A stretch of 64,000 nucleotides of DNA from assembly GCA_037440405.1 (NCBI GenBank), contig JBBIUE010000004.1, forward strand, positions 1 to 64,000, written 5' to 3'. Under the pieces are notes generated by a model. It saw only the letters and a program-made list of their open reading frames with translations, was not told the origin of the DNA and ran no database searches. This DNA is from JANMGV01 sp037440405. GTDB taxonomy: Bacteria; Planctomycetota; Planctomycetia; Pirellulales; Pirellulaceae. The position numbers and the translations under genes were made by a program. Shown here piece after piece: positions 17,998-26,803 of this stretch (the first letter of the stretch is position 1; every line of letters begins with the position of its first letter).

Positions 17998-20900
17998 CTA
18001 AACCTCGCCACCGACGCCTCTAAACTTCTCAACAAAGGCCGCGATTCGCAGGAATACGCTTTGCTTCTTGGATAGGTACGCCGGATTGAGCGGACTCATC
18101 TTTGGCAGAATGCTATTCAACTCCGTCCCGTTTTCACTTGCATACTCGCGTTTGAGCGATGCGCTAAGGTACCGCTTCGCCGCTTCCTGATTGAGGTTCT
18201 CTTCAGCAATCAGAGCCGCGGCCTCGCGTTGTTGCTCGGCTCGGGCAAACCCAAAAAAGGCTTCGATCACACTCGCTTTATCGGGGAGCTCATCCAGGTT
18301 GGCTTGATGGATGAAGTCCACTACCAAGCTTTCCTTGGCCCGATGACCGATACTAGCCCGAATCAGGCGACGAACCTCGTCAACTAAGTTCGCCTTGTTC
18401 TTCGTTTTCTTATGATGCTCGAAAATCAGCTCCAGAATGTAATCCAGGTTGATTTCTTGCGACTTCAACAAGTCCACCTCAAACACCACGTCCGCCCAAT
18501 CGATAGTGGACTGTTCTTTGTCAATAACGGCCTTTTCGCGCCGCAACCAGTCGCGGATGTCGTTGTAGGTCGAGCGGTAATCCTGGATCTTGCGATCCGA
18601 AGGGAGCTTGATCCCCTGCAGCGCGTCAAAATCCTCATCGGTCAGGTGGTGCTCTGCTTTGAAGGATTCGACCTGCTGGGGATCATCCCGGTCAAGAGTC
18701 TGCAACGCTTTCAGGCTGGCAAATTCGTCGAAGTTCTGCAAGATATTCTCTACTCGCAAATATTCGCCGAACAGCTTCACAAACTCTTTCTTGTCTTTCT
18801 CCTTGACGATCTCTTCCGGGTTGGGAAATCGCTGTTCCAACTCCGCGACCACTTCCTTAAAACCACGCCGAGCTTCCCCGGTCACCAAATCGGTAAAGCC
18901 TTCCATGTACTCCTTGTAGCTCTTTTCCAGCACCACATTCTTGGTGTTGCTGTCACCAAACAGGGTAATGGCGTCGATGGTCGCTTGCTGTAGATCGCGA
19001 AAGGTTACAATGTTGCCAAACGTCTTGGTCGCATCATAAATCCGGTTCGTGCGCGAATAGGCTTGGATCAGTCCGTGATAGCGCAGGTTTTTATCGACAA
19101 ACAGAGTATTCAGCGTTGGCGCATCGAAACCGGTCAGGAACATGCCGACCACGATCAGCAAATCAATCTCGCGTGACTTCACCCGTTTGGCCAAGTCGCG
19201 GTAGTAGTTCTGAAAACCGTTGCTATCGACACTAAAGCTCGTTTTGAAAAACGTGTTGTAATCGGCGATGGCGGAATCCAGAAACTCCTTAGCGGTGCTG
19301 TTCATCGCCGACACGTCAAAGCTCTCGTCCTGAATATCACCAATCGCATCTTGCTCTTCGTTGGCGGCAAACGAAAAGATAGTGGCGACCCGCAGCGGTT
19401 TGTCGCTATCGGCTTGCAGATGCTTCAGCGACTCATAATACAGCTTCGCCGCATCCACGCTGCTGACGGCGAACATGGCATTGAATCCCGCGTTGCCCGG
19501 TCGCAACCGGTGAGTCTTCTGCCGATAGTGGGTGAGAATATACTGCGAGATTTCCCGAATGCGTTCGGGGTGCAACAACGCCTGCCGGTTTTCAGCCGCC
19601 GTTAGCTTCTTCTCGTCCTGTTCTGATTCGATGGCTTTGAACTTCGGACGGACATCGTTGTAGTCCACCTTGAACTTCAGCACCTTCTCATCGCGAATCG
19701 CGTCGGTGATCACGTAGGAATGCAACTCGCGGCCAAACACGCTGGCCGTGGTTTCAGCTCCCAAAGCGTTCTCCGGGAAGATCGGCGTGCCGGTAAAGCC
19801 GAACTGGTAGTAGCGTTTGAATTTCTTCTTGATATTCTTTTGCGCCTCACCAAATTGACTGCGGTGGCACTCGTCAAAGATGAATACCACGTGTTTGCCG
19901 TAGATCGGCAAGTCCCCTTCACTTTTCATCAGGTTGTTGAGCTTCTGAATCGTCGTGACGATGATCTTGTTGTCATCCTTGTCCAGATTGCGTTTTAGCA
20001 CGGCGGTACTCTCAGAGCCGTTGACACTATCGGGCGAAAAACGCTGATACTCCTTCATCGTCTGGTTATCGAGGTCTTTCCTGTCCACGACGAAAAACAC
20101 TTTATCGATAAAGTCCAAATCGGTGGCCAGTCGAGCCGCTTTGAAACTGGTCAACGTTTTGCCTGATCCGGTCGTGTGCCAGACGTATCCTCCGCCATCG
20201 GGCCTGCTCCAGGCCTTGGCGGCAAAGGCACTGTTGATCTTCCACAGGATGCGCTCGGTAGCGGCAATTTGATAGGGCCGCATCACCAGCAGCGTGTTGC
20301 TTACGTCAAACACCGAGTACTTCAGCAGCACTTCCAGCAAAGTATTCTTCTGAAAGAAGGTGGCGGTAAAATCCTTCAAATCCTTGATCAAGCTGTTATC
20401 CGCCTTGGCCCAGTTCATCGTGAAGTCAAAACTGTTTTTGTCCCGCTGGGTGGTGTTGGCGAAATAGCGGGTGTCGGTGCCGTTGGAGATCACGAACAGT
20501 TGCAGGAATTTGAATAGGGAATGCTCGCTGTTAAAGCTTTCTTTGCTGTAGCGATGCACCTGGTTAAAGGCCTCGCGGATCGCCACCCCCCGTTTTTTCA
20601 GTTCCACCTGCACCAGCGGCAGGCCGTTGACCAGGATCGTCACATCGTAGCGGTTGGCATGGCTGCCGGTTTGCTCGAATTGCCGGATCACCTGGACTTT
20701 GTTGCGAGCCAAGTTCTTTTTGTCCAGCAGGTAGATGTTTTGAATACGGCCATCGTCAAACACGAAATCATGGATATAGTCATCGTGAATCTTGCGAGTC
20801 TTATCGACGATGGTTTCGCTGGGGCGATCCAGATAGGTCTCCAGAAAGCGAAGCCATTCCCCCTCGGAGAACTGCACGTTGTTGAGTGTTTGTAGTTGGG

Positions 20901-21096
20901 CGCGAACATTGGCCAGCAGGGCCTGCTGCGAGTTAAGGTCGGGCCGGAATTCGAAGCCCTGATTCTGCAAATCGGCGATCAGCTCCCGTTCCAGATCGCC
21001 TTCGCTTTGGTAGCTTTCGGCAACCATCCATTCCCGGATGTACTTGTCCAGGATGATGAAGTTGTTCGATTCGGCGATCGGGTTGTATTCAATCAT
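17998..21096 (-). CDS. hsdR: Type I restriction endonuclease R subunit (type IC-like)
   Basis: A 1032-residue motor/nuclease subunit. Its size is close to EcoR124I HsdR (1038). The N-terminal PD-(D/E)xK nuclease shows YDVTILVNGLPLVQVELKKRG. The SF2 translocase has Walker A WHTTGSGKTLTSF, motif II FDECHR, motif III FGFTGTP, and later motifs LIVVGMFLTGFDAP and QAYSRTNR. The C-terminal helical region binds the methylase core. With HsdM and HsdS it cuts unmodified DNA at a distance after translocation. It is on the same strand as hsdM and hsdS, but separated from hsdS by about 1.5 kb of repeats and a RAYT gene, so it probably has its own promoter. It appears intact, with no frameshift. Confidence 0.96.
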   Translation of the reverse strand: MIEYNPIAESNNFIILDKYIREWMVAESYQSEGDLERELIADLQNQGFEFRPDLNSQQALLANVRAQLQTLNNVQFSEGEWLRFLETYLDRPSETIVDKTRKIHDDYIHDFVFDDGRIQNIYLLDKKNLARNKVQVIRQFEQTGSHANRYDVTILVNGLPLVQVELKKRGVAIREAFNQVHRYSKESFNSEHSLFKFLQLFVISNGTDTRYFANTTQRDKNSFDFTMNWAKADNSLIKDLKDFTATFFQKNTLLEVLLKYSVFDVSNTLLVMRPYQIAATERILWKINSAFAAKAWSRPDGGGYVWHTTGSGKTLTSFKAARLATDLDFIDKVFFVVDRKDLDNQTMKEYQRFSPDSVNGSESTAVLKRNLDKDDNKIIVTTIQKLNNLMKSEGDLPIYGKHVVFIFDECHRSQFGEAQKNIKKKFKRYYQFGFTGTPIFPENALGAETTASVFGRELHSYVITDAIRDEKVLKFKVDYNDVRPKFKAIESEQDEKKLTAAENRQALLHPERIREISQYILTHYRQKTHRLRPGNAGFNAMFAVSSVDAAKLYYESLKHLQADSDKPLRVATIFSFAANEEQDAIGDIQDESFDVSAMNSTAKEFLDSAIADYNTFFKTSFSVDSNGFQNYYRDLAKRVKSREIDLLIVVGMFLTGFDAPTLNTLFVDKNLRYHGLIQAYSRTNRIYDATKTFGNIVTFRDLQQATIDAITLFGDSNTKNVVLEKSYKEYMEGFTDLVTGEARRGFKEVVAELEQRFPNPEEIVKEKDKKEFVKLFGEYLRVENILQNFDEFASLKALQTLDRDDPQQVESFKAEHHLTDEDFDALQGIKLPSDRKIQDYRSTYNDIRDWLRREKAVIDKEQSTIDWADVVFEVDLLKSQEINLDYILELIFEHHKKTKNKANLVDEVRRLIRASIGHRAKESLVVDFIHQANLDELPDKASVIEAFFGFARAEQQREAAALIAEENLNQEAAKRYLSASLKREYASENGTELNSILPKMSPLNPAYLSKKQSVFLRIAAFVEKFRGVGGEV

Positions 21097-21097
21097 A

Positions 21098-21327
21098 CTC
21101 GTTTAACAGTCAGCCGTAGGCGTACTCCCAAACAATCAGCCCCCCTCTCGTTTAACAGTCAGCCGTAGGCGTACCAAGTACCGAAAAGTACTCCTCCAAC
21201 CATATTAACGGAGTTATTTTGAGATGCGTAGGTGTTGTACGCCTACCGCTCTAGTACGCCTGCGGCTGACTGTTAAACGAGTCTCGTGCGCCCATGCTCA
21301 TGTACGCCTGCGGCTCACTGTTAAACG
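21098..21327. repeat. REP cluster 1 (four copies, inverted pairs)
   Basis: The 28-bp unit begins GTACGCCTGCGGCTG and ends GTTAAACGAG. Two copies in reverse orientation (21098-21125, 21147-21174; CCGTAGG variant) are followed by two forward copies (21254-21281; 21302-21327, slightly degenerate). The inverted arrangement can fold into a large cruciform between hsdR and the RAYT gene. Confidence 0.92.
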
Positions 21328-21337
21328 TGGTGATTGC

Positions 21338-21961
21338 TCAATGATAGGTCGTCCAGCCGGGTTCGAGGCCAGAGTAAGGCGTAATCCAATTCCAGTTCTG
21401 TCTCGGCTTACCTTCCTTGATTGGATTTTCGATCACATAGGCAATCGCATTCTCGATCGCCGCATCACTATCGAGGAACGATTTCCACTGATGACGTGCC
21501 CACATACCAGGAGGTCGATTGTCTGACTTGGCGTATTGCTGTAACGGATGGAGACCGTCGGCGATCAGTTGCCGTGTTGCGGCCCCTTTTAACAAGTTTG
21601 CGATTTGTTCCGCTTTGTATCGATGGCGAGCGACCACAAGATGCGTATGCTCGGGAAGAATCGAGCAAGCCCAAATCGCATAACCGCTGTTGATTGCCTG
21701 AGCCTTGAAACCGTTCGCGATCGACAACGCTTGATTGCCCGTCAGGGTCACGGGTGGGTAATTCAACGCTTTTCGTGCCGCCTCACGAAGAGCGAGTTCA
21801 TCGGGGGACAACATCGCCAAAGTGCGTTGCTCAAGGTGCCGAGTCGTTTCGCCAAACTTAGCAATCTCCCAACTTGCGACGAACTCCGACCACGATCCAC
21901 GTGGATCGTTCGGCAGCCAAAACCCGTAATGCGGCAGAATCAAATGGTAACCATGAACCAT
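21338..21961 (-). mobile_element. REP-associated tyrosine transposase (RAYT, Y1/IS200-like HUH family)
   Basis: A 207-residue protein. It has the N-terminal pattern of IS200-like transposases (YHLILPHYGFWLPNDPRGSWS), a metal-binding HUH-type motif in SILPEHTHLVVARH, and a likely nucleophilic Tyr in ENAIAYVIENPIKEGK. HUH/Y1 enzymes cut and join single-stranded DNA at hairpins; RAYTs are domesticated single-copy members linked to REP palindromes. The gene is flanked on both sides by the 28-bp repeat clusters, the arrangement expected of a RAYT and its cognate REPs. It is not bounded by typical IS ends. It lies on the same strand between hsdS and hsdR. It appears intact; ATG 21961 is the start. 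Confidence 0.85.
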
Positions 21962-22005
21962 CTCACATCTCGATCATTATTCCTCGCTCCACAGCCAGCC
22001 CCACT

Positions 22006-22344
22006 CTCGTTTAACAGTCAGCCGAAGGCGTACTCCCAAAAAGCCAGCCGCAGGCGTATCCACAAACAGCCAGCCCCAGTCATACAAGAGCCGCAGTATC
22101 GTTTAACAGTCAGCCGAAGGCGTACTCCCAAAAAGCCAGCCCCAGGCGTGCTCCCACGATTGTACTAGCTCTCACATGATGCAGCAATCATTCTACATCG
22201 CCATAACCAACAAGCAGGCCTGGATCGATAGATAGAGCTCTGACATGCGCGAGTGCGTCCGTTCTCTTGTACGCCTGCGGCTGACTGTTAAACGAGTCTC
22301 TTGCGGCTATGCTCTTGTACGCCTGCGGCTGACTGTTAAACGAG
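22006..22344. repeat. REP cluster 2 (four full copies plus half-copies)
   Basis: The same 28-bp family occurs reversed at 22006-22033 and about 22100-22125 (CCGAAGG variants) and forward at 22269-22296 and 22317-22344. Half-copies carrying only the AGCCGCAGGCGT end lie near 22041-22060 and 22131-22151. As in cluster 1, reversed copies precede forward copies. Confidence 0.9.
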
Positions 22345-22369
22345 GTTTGGACGTCAGCGGCTTGTTGTG

Positions 22370-22565
22370 TTTGGCGCGGAGGGACCGTTTGAGGCTCGTA
22401 TTCTGAGATGTTGCAACCGATCAGCCGCCGCTTGCTGGCCGTCAGTCCGACATTCACCGACTTGGCGGTTTGTGCCTAGCTCTGATGGCGGATCGATTCA
22501 ATCGAGGACACGAGACTGGCAAAGTCGTGATTTGAGTCGCTGGAATTCAATTCATCTTTTGTCAT
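22370..22565 (-). pseudogene. Remnant of a second DUF1016 (YhcG-like) gene truncated at a REP cluster
   Basis: Nineteen bases after the hsdS stop an ATG (22565) with a GAGG-like site starts a frame reading NHDFASLVSSIESIRHQS. It is broken by TAG at 22476-22478 and continues AQTAKSVNVGLTASKRRLIG then CNISEYE. This resembles the N-terminus of one DUF1016 subfamily (AVNVSLTLRNWLIG-YYI-EYE pattern), here from memory. Similarity ends near 22395, shortly before the REP cluster, so the rest of the gene has been lost. It is a decayed relic of the same family as the intact gene at 23783-24823, which suggests past rearrangement of the locus at the repeats. Confidence 0.55.
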
Positions 22566-22583
22566 CGGAACGCCTCGCTCATT

Positions 22584-23786
22584 TTAAGCTTCCACCTCTG
22601 CAGGTTTGGGGAAGCTCAGCAGCAGGTCGCGATAGTACTCGTACTGCTTCTGCCGCAATTCAATCTCTCGCGGCAAACCTTCGGTGATCGAGTTGGTCAG
22701 CGCGTCGAATTTGTCGAGGATGGAAACGATGCGGGCTTGTTCGGCCAAAGAAGGAATCGGCACATCGTATGACTCAAACTCTTTAACGCGAACGTGAGGA
22801 ACGCCAGCTCCTTTCTTCATTGCGTGAATACTATCCTGTTTATTTTGAAGAATGTGGTAAAGGAACTTTGGCGTAAGAAGCTTGCCGGGATGGACACTAA
22901 AGGCATCTGTGAGAAAGATAGGCTCGTTCCAAAAGCCAACATACCCCGCATACGCTCCCGATCTCGCGATTACGATCGTCTCGCCTTCTCGATTCTTTTC
23001 ATTGTGGAAGTACGTTGGTACAGGCCCGTTGGCAACGACGGGGATCTGGCCAGGTGTTGTTTGGTGCTTAGTAATTGCAGTTCCTCGCTGAAATTGTGCC
23101 ACATCCCCCAGCGTTTTCCATTCGACCTCCCCATCATCGAAGCGGAGCAACTGATCTCGATAGTAGTTATATTGTTTCTTGCGGGCGGTCAGCTCGGCGG
23201 TCAGCTCGGCGGTCAGCTCGGTAAAGGTGTCCAGAATGCGGACGATTTCGGCCTGGATCTCCAGCGATCTCTTCGGGTTCGATGGACAGGGGATGGGGAT
23301 TTTGAACTCCTTTACCTTCCCATCAGAGATCGCCGGATACGCGGAGCCACTTTGATTCTCTTCAACGAAAAGTTTGAAGTCAGTAGTTGCTATCCAATGG
23401 AGTATCCATTTTGGTAAAACTTCATTTTGCATAGCACGCAGGACGCAGTATCCTGTGCTTGCAACTGAATCTGCATATTCAGCGTCGATCAAACAGTATC
23501 GTTGCTGGGTTGGGCGAGTTGTTGCGAAAATTACATCGTTCTCTACGACTAACTTTTGCGCTCTGCTCGGAGCGTTATCGGGCGAAATGAGCATGGTCTC
23601 ATTGATGCGATTTGTCTCGATACTGACGGAAGTGAGATCGATATACCTATAATTGCGATCTACATCCCGCCATCTAATGTTACTCGTGGGTAACGTGACC
23701 TCCCCCAGCGGCTTCCACTCCACCTCTACGCCATCGAGCAGCTTGTTCAGCTTGTTGCCTTTGGATGAAAAACTCGTTTCACTCAT
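22584..23786 (-). CDS. hsdS: Type I restriction-modification specificity subunit S (type IC-like)
   Basis: A 400-residue protein (EcoR124I HsdS is 404) that sets target specificity for both methylation and cutting. It contains two target-recognition domains. Each is followed by a conserved helical spacer ending in KKQYNYYRDQLL (central) and QKQYEYYRDLLLSF (C-terminal). The first spacer contains three tandem four-residue repeats (TELTAELTAELTA), encoded by exact 12-bp repeats. In EcoR124-type enzymes the number of such repeats sets the gap between half-sites. The start overlaps the stop of the upstream nuclease gene by 4 bases (ATGA), so hsdM, that gene and hsdS form a tightly coupled operon. 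The two recognised half-sites cannot be predicted from sequence alone. Confidence 0.95.
   Translation of the reverse strand: MSETSFSSKGNKLNKLLDGVEVEWKPLGEVTLPTSNIRWRDVDRNYRYIDLTSVSIETNRINETMLISPDNAPSRAQKLVVENDVIFATTRPTQQRYCLIDAEYADSVASTGYCVLRAMQNEVLPKWILHWIATTDFKLFVEENQSGSAYPAISDGKVKEFKIPIPCPSNPKRSLEIQAEIVRILDTFTELTAELTAELTARKKQYNYYRDQLLRFDDGEVEWKTLGDVAQFQRGTAITKHQTTPGQIPVVANGPVPTYFHNEKNREGETIVIARSGAYAGYVGFWNEPIFLTDAFSVHPGKLLTPKFLYHILQNKQDSIHAMKKGAGVPHVRVKEFESYDVPIPSLAEQARIVSILDKFDALTNSITEGLPREIELRQKQYEYYRDLLLSFPKPAEVEA
23185..23220 (-). repeat. Three exact 12-bp repeats in hsdS (TAEL spacer)
   Basis: GCGGTCAGCTCG occurs three times head to tail, encoding the TAEL repeat in the central spacer of HsdS. 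Gain or loss of a unit keeps the frame and would change the spacing of the recognition half-sites. Confidence 0.95.
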
Positions 23787-24823
23787 TGCCCGCCTCCTTG
23801 CAGCTCTCTTTCAATCTGTTCAATACTGGGAAGATTGGTTTTTAACTCTTCCGGCAACGCTTCTTGCAGCTTGTATTCGGCAATGCCCATCGGCTGGCTT
23901 TTGTCGCTGAGCGCATACTCGGCAACCACTTTGTTCTTGCTCTTGCACAATAACAATCCAATCGTGGGCTGGTCTTGTTCATGCTTCATCTGACGGTCGA
24001 CAGCGGTCAAATAAAAACTCAGCTTGCCCAGATGCTCTGGCTTGAAATCACCCGCTTTCAGCTCGATCACGAAGTAGCATCGCAGCTTGAGGTGATAGAA
24101 CAGTAGGTCGATGTAAAAATCTTCGCCGCCAACCTCGATGTGGACTTGTTTCCCGACAAAGGCAAAACCAGCTCCCAGTTCCAACAGGAAGTCGGTAACA
24201 TGCTGCACCAATGCACGCTCGATCTCTCGCTCCTGAGCTTCACTACCCAGATTCAAAAAATCAAAGCGGTAAGGGTCTTTGAGCGATTCAATCGCCAGAT
24301 CCGATTGGGGCTTGGGCAACCGAAATTCGAAATTGGTTACCGCAGCCCCTTGCCGCTCGACCAGTCGCGTTTCAATCTGAATGGCCAACACGTTGCGAGA
24401 CCAGCCATTTTCCAGGGCTTTTTGGGCATAAGCCAGCCGCTCGTGCTCCTGTTTCAGTTTCGTGAGCAGCACCAGATTGTGCCCCCAGGGTAATTGTGCA
24501 ACAGCCTGTTGCACAATTTGCGAATCAGGCCAAGCCTCCGCAAACGCACGCATGTATTTCAGGTTGCGTGGCGAAAAGCCGGTCATTTCGGGAAAAGCGC
24601 TGCGCAAATCATGCGCCAGTCGTTCAATCACCTTCGCCCCCCAGCCTTGTGAGGCCTGGCGGGTCAGGATATCCCGCCCAATCTGCCAATACAGTTCGAT
24701 CAGCTCTCGGTTGACGGCCAACGCGGCCCGTTGTTGGGCGCTATGAATTCTGGTTTTCAGTTCGGCCAGCCATTCTCCATAACCGTCGGGTGGCTGAATC
24801 AGCGAAGTCGTTGTCTCGTTCAT
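23783..24823 (-). CDS. YhcG-family PD-(D/E)XK nuclease (DUF1016) inside the hsd operon
   Basis: A 346-residue protein. The N-terminal DUF1016 helical domain reads ELIELYWQIGRDIL and MTGFSPRNLKYMRAFAEAWP. The C-terminal nuclease core is visible as DFYIDLLFYHLKLRCYFVIELKAG, with the Asp and E-x-K catalytic residues. Its function in cells is poorly known; family members are often found beside or within type I restriction operons and are candidate DNA nucleases. It overlaps hsdM upstream (24820-24823) and hsdS downstream (23783-23786) by 4 bases each, so all three must be made together. This suggests an accessory role in the restriction system rather than chance proximity. Confidence 0.92.
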   Translation of the reverse strand: MNETTTSLIQPPDGYGEWLAELKTRIHSAQQRAALAVNRELIELYWQIGRDILTRQASQGWGAKVIERLAHDLRSAFPEMTGFSPRNLKYMRAFAEAWPDSQIVQQAVAQLPWGHNLVLLTKLKQEHERLAYAQKALENGWSRNVLAIQIETRLVERQGAAVTNFEFRLPKPQSDLAIESLKDPYRFDFLNLGSEAQEREIERALVQHVTDFLLELGAGFAFVGKQVHIEVGGEDFYIDLLFYHLKLRCYFVIELKAGDFKPEHLGKLSFYLTAVDRQMKHEQDQPTIGLLLCKSKNKVVAEYALSDKSQPMGIAEYKLQEALPEELKTNLPSIEQIERELQGGGQ

Positions 24824-26385
24824 TCGTTATCACCCTCAATTTCCGCCACAATCGCATCGATCTCTGATCGCAACTGATCGATCCTAGCTACCGTCGCTCT
24901 CAAGTCGGAGTTGAGCTTGGCAATGTCTACCCGCTCGCGAGTGTCTTCGGCTTCGACGTAGCTGCTGACTGATAGGTTGTAGTCGTTGGCCACAATGGCG
25001 TCGAAATCAACGCTGCGGGCAAAGTGATCGACGTTCGCCTTGCTGTCGAAGGATTGCATGATGGTTTCGATATGCTCATCCAGCAGCACGTTGTTGTTGG
25101 TTTCCTTCTTGAACAGTCCACTGGCATCGATGAACTGGGTCGTCGTGTCGGTCTTGTGCTTGGACAGCACCAGGATATTCACCGCGATGGTGGTACCATA
25201 AAACAGATTCGGGGCCAGCGAGATCACCGTTTCCACGTAGTTGTTATCCACCAAGTACTTGCGAATCTTCTGCTCGGCTCCACCACGGTAGAAGATACCG
25301 GGAAAGCAGACGATAGCCGCTCGGCCTTTGCTGGACAGGTAACTCAGCGCGTGCAGCACAAAGGCAAAGTCGGCTTTGGATTTAGGGGCCAGCACTCCCG
25401 CCGGAGCAAATCGATCGTCGTTGATCAGCGTCGGGTCGTCGCTGCCGATCCATCTCACCGAATAGGGAGGATTGGAGACGATGGCGTCAAACGGTTTTTC
25501 ATCCCCAAAGTGCGGATCGATCAGGGTGTTGCCCAGTTGGATGCTGAACTTGTCGTAGTTGATGTTGTGCAAGAACATGTTCATCCGAGCCAGGTTGTAG
25601 GTCGTGTGGTTGATCTCCTGGCCGTAGAAACCCTCTTCGATGATGTGGGCATCAAAGTGTTTTTTGGCTTGCAGCAACAGCGAACCGCTGCCGCAGGCGG
25701 GGTCGTAAATCTTGTTGACGCGGGTTTGCTGGTGCATGGCCAGTTGGGCAATCAGCTTGGAGACATGCTGCGGCGTGAAAAATTCGCCCCCCGATTTCCC
25801 CGCGTTGGCCGCATAGTTGGAGATCAGGAACTCGTAGGCATCGCCGAACAGATCGATCTGGTTTCCGTTAAAGTCACCGGCGTTGAACTCGCCAAAATCC
25901 AGCCCAGCCACGCCTTTCAGCACCGCCGCCAAGCGGGCATTTTTGTCTTTCACCGTATTGCCCAGCCGGTTGCTGGTGGTATCAAAATCGGCGAACAAGC
26001 CCTTGATATCCCCTTCGGAAGGATAGCCATTGGCCGAAGATTCGATGGCAGCAAAGATTGCCGCCAGATCGGTATTCAGGCTTTCGTTGGTGTGGGCATC
26101 TTTGGCGATGGTGGCAAACATCTGGCTGGGGTAGATGAAGTAGCCTTTGGTTTTGATCGCGTCATCTTTGATCTCCGGCGTGATCACGCTATCGGGCAGT
26201 TCGGCGTAGCGGATGCTCTCGTCACCGGCTTCGATGTAGCTGGAGAAGTTCTCGCTGATGAAGCGGTAGAACAAGGTGCCCAGGACATACTGCTTAAAAT
26301 CCCAGCCATCCACCGCACCGCGTACATCATTGGCGATTTGCCAGATCTGGCGTTGCAGGGCGGCACGTTGTTGCGCTCCGGTCAT
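24820..26385 (-). CDS. hsdM: Type I restriction-modification DNA methyltransferase subunit M
   Basis: A 521-residue N6-adenine methyltransferase (EcoR124I HsdM has 520). The N-terminal helical domain reads WDFKQYVLGTLFYRFISENF. SAM-binding motif I is YDPACGSGSLLLQA, and catalytic motif IV is VSNPPYS (N-P-P-Y class). The C-terminal coiled segment (IAKLNSDLRATVARIDQLRSEIDAIVAEIE) likely contacts HsdS. With HsdS it forms the M2S1 methylase that protects host DNA. It is the first gene of the operon; the promoter should lie between its start and REP cluster 3. It appears intact. Confidence 0.96.
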   Translation of the reverse strand: MTGAQQRAALQRQIWQIANDVRGAVDGWDFKQYVLGTLFYRFISENFSSYIEAGDESIRYAELPDSVITPEIKDDAIKTKGYFIYPSQMFATIAKDAHTNESLNTDLAAIFAAIESSANGYPSEGDIKGLFADFDTTSNRLGNTVKDKNARLAAVLKGVAGLDFGEFNAGDFNGNQIDLFGDAYEFLISNYAANAGKSGGEFFTPQHVSKLIAQLAMHQQTRVNKIYDPACGSGSLLLQAKKHFDAHIIEEGFYGQEINHTTYNLARMNMFLHNINYDKFSIQLGNTLIDPHFGDEKPFDAIVSNPPYSVRWIGSDDPTLINDDRFAPAGVLAPKSKADFAFVLHALSYLSSKGRAAIVCFPGIFYRGGAEQKIRKYLVDNNYVETVISLAPNLFYGTTIAVNILVLSKHKTDTTTQFIDASGLFKKETNNNVLLDEHIETIMQSFDSKANVDHFARSVDFDAIVANDYNLSVSSYVEAEDTRERVDIAKLNSDLRATVARIDQLRSEIDAIVAEIEGDNE

Positions 26386-26448
26386 TTGTTGATTGTTCCC
26401 TCGTGATGTGTCACTTCGCGGTTCCTCAGGAGTGTGTTATACGGCAAA

Positions 26449-26702
26449 CTCGTTTAACCGTCAGCCGCAGGCGTACGCTCAGTCAGTCAGCCGCAGGCGT
26501 ACGCTCAGTCAGTCAGCCGCAGGCGTACGCGACAACAACCGGCTCCGGGTACGATTTGCGATGTTATACTCAGGGAGTACGCCTGCGGCTAACTGTTAAA
26601 CGAGAGTTGTACGTCTACCGCTCTTGTACGCCTGCGGCTAACTGTTAAACGAGAGTTGTACGTCTACCGCTCTTGTACGCCTGCGGCTGACGGTTAAACG
26701 AG
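26449..26702. repeat. REP cluster 3 (four full copies plus tandem partial copies)
   Basis: A reversed copy (26449-26476, with ACCGTC variant) is followed by two identical 26-bp partial copies in tandem (26477-26502, 26503-26528; GCTCAGTCAGTCAGCCGCAG start). Three forward copies follow at 26577-26604, 26626-26653 and 26675-26702. The last two are part of a 49-bp tandem unit that includes GTTGTACGTCTACCGCTC. It sits about 60 bases upstream of hsdM. Confidence 0.92.
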
Positions 26703-26803
26703 ATTTGTTCCTTTCTGATTGAGGAATTGGGCTTTTCTGGCTTGGCGGCCTTCTTCAGTAGCTTGTCCAGGTTGTTGCGTATGAATAGTCGGTATCCATT
26801 CGC

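Noticed and set aside
21098..22344. The regularly repeated 28-bp units as a CRISPR array
   Set aside because: Spacing is irregular, copies occur in both orientations, there are no constant-length unique spacers, and no cas genes are present. REP-type repeats with a RAYT fit better.
25024..26406. A 460-codon plus-strand frame opposite hsdM
   Set aside because: Antisense to an intact hsdM with all motifs; the translation shows a shadow-like composition.
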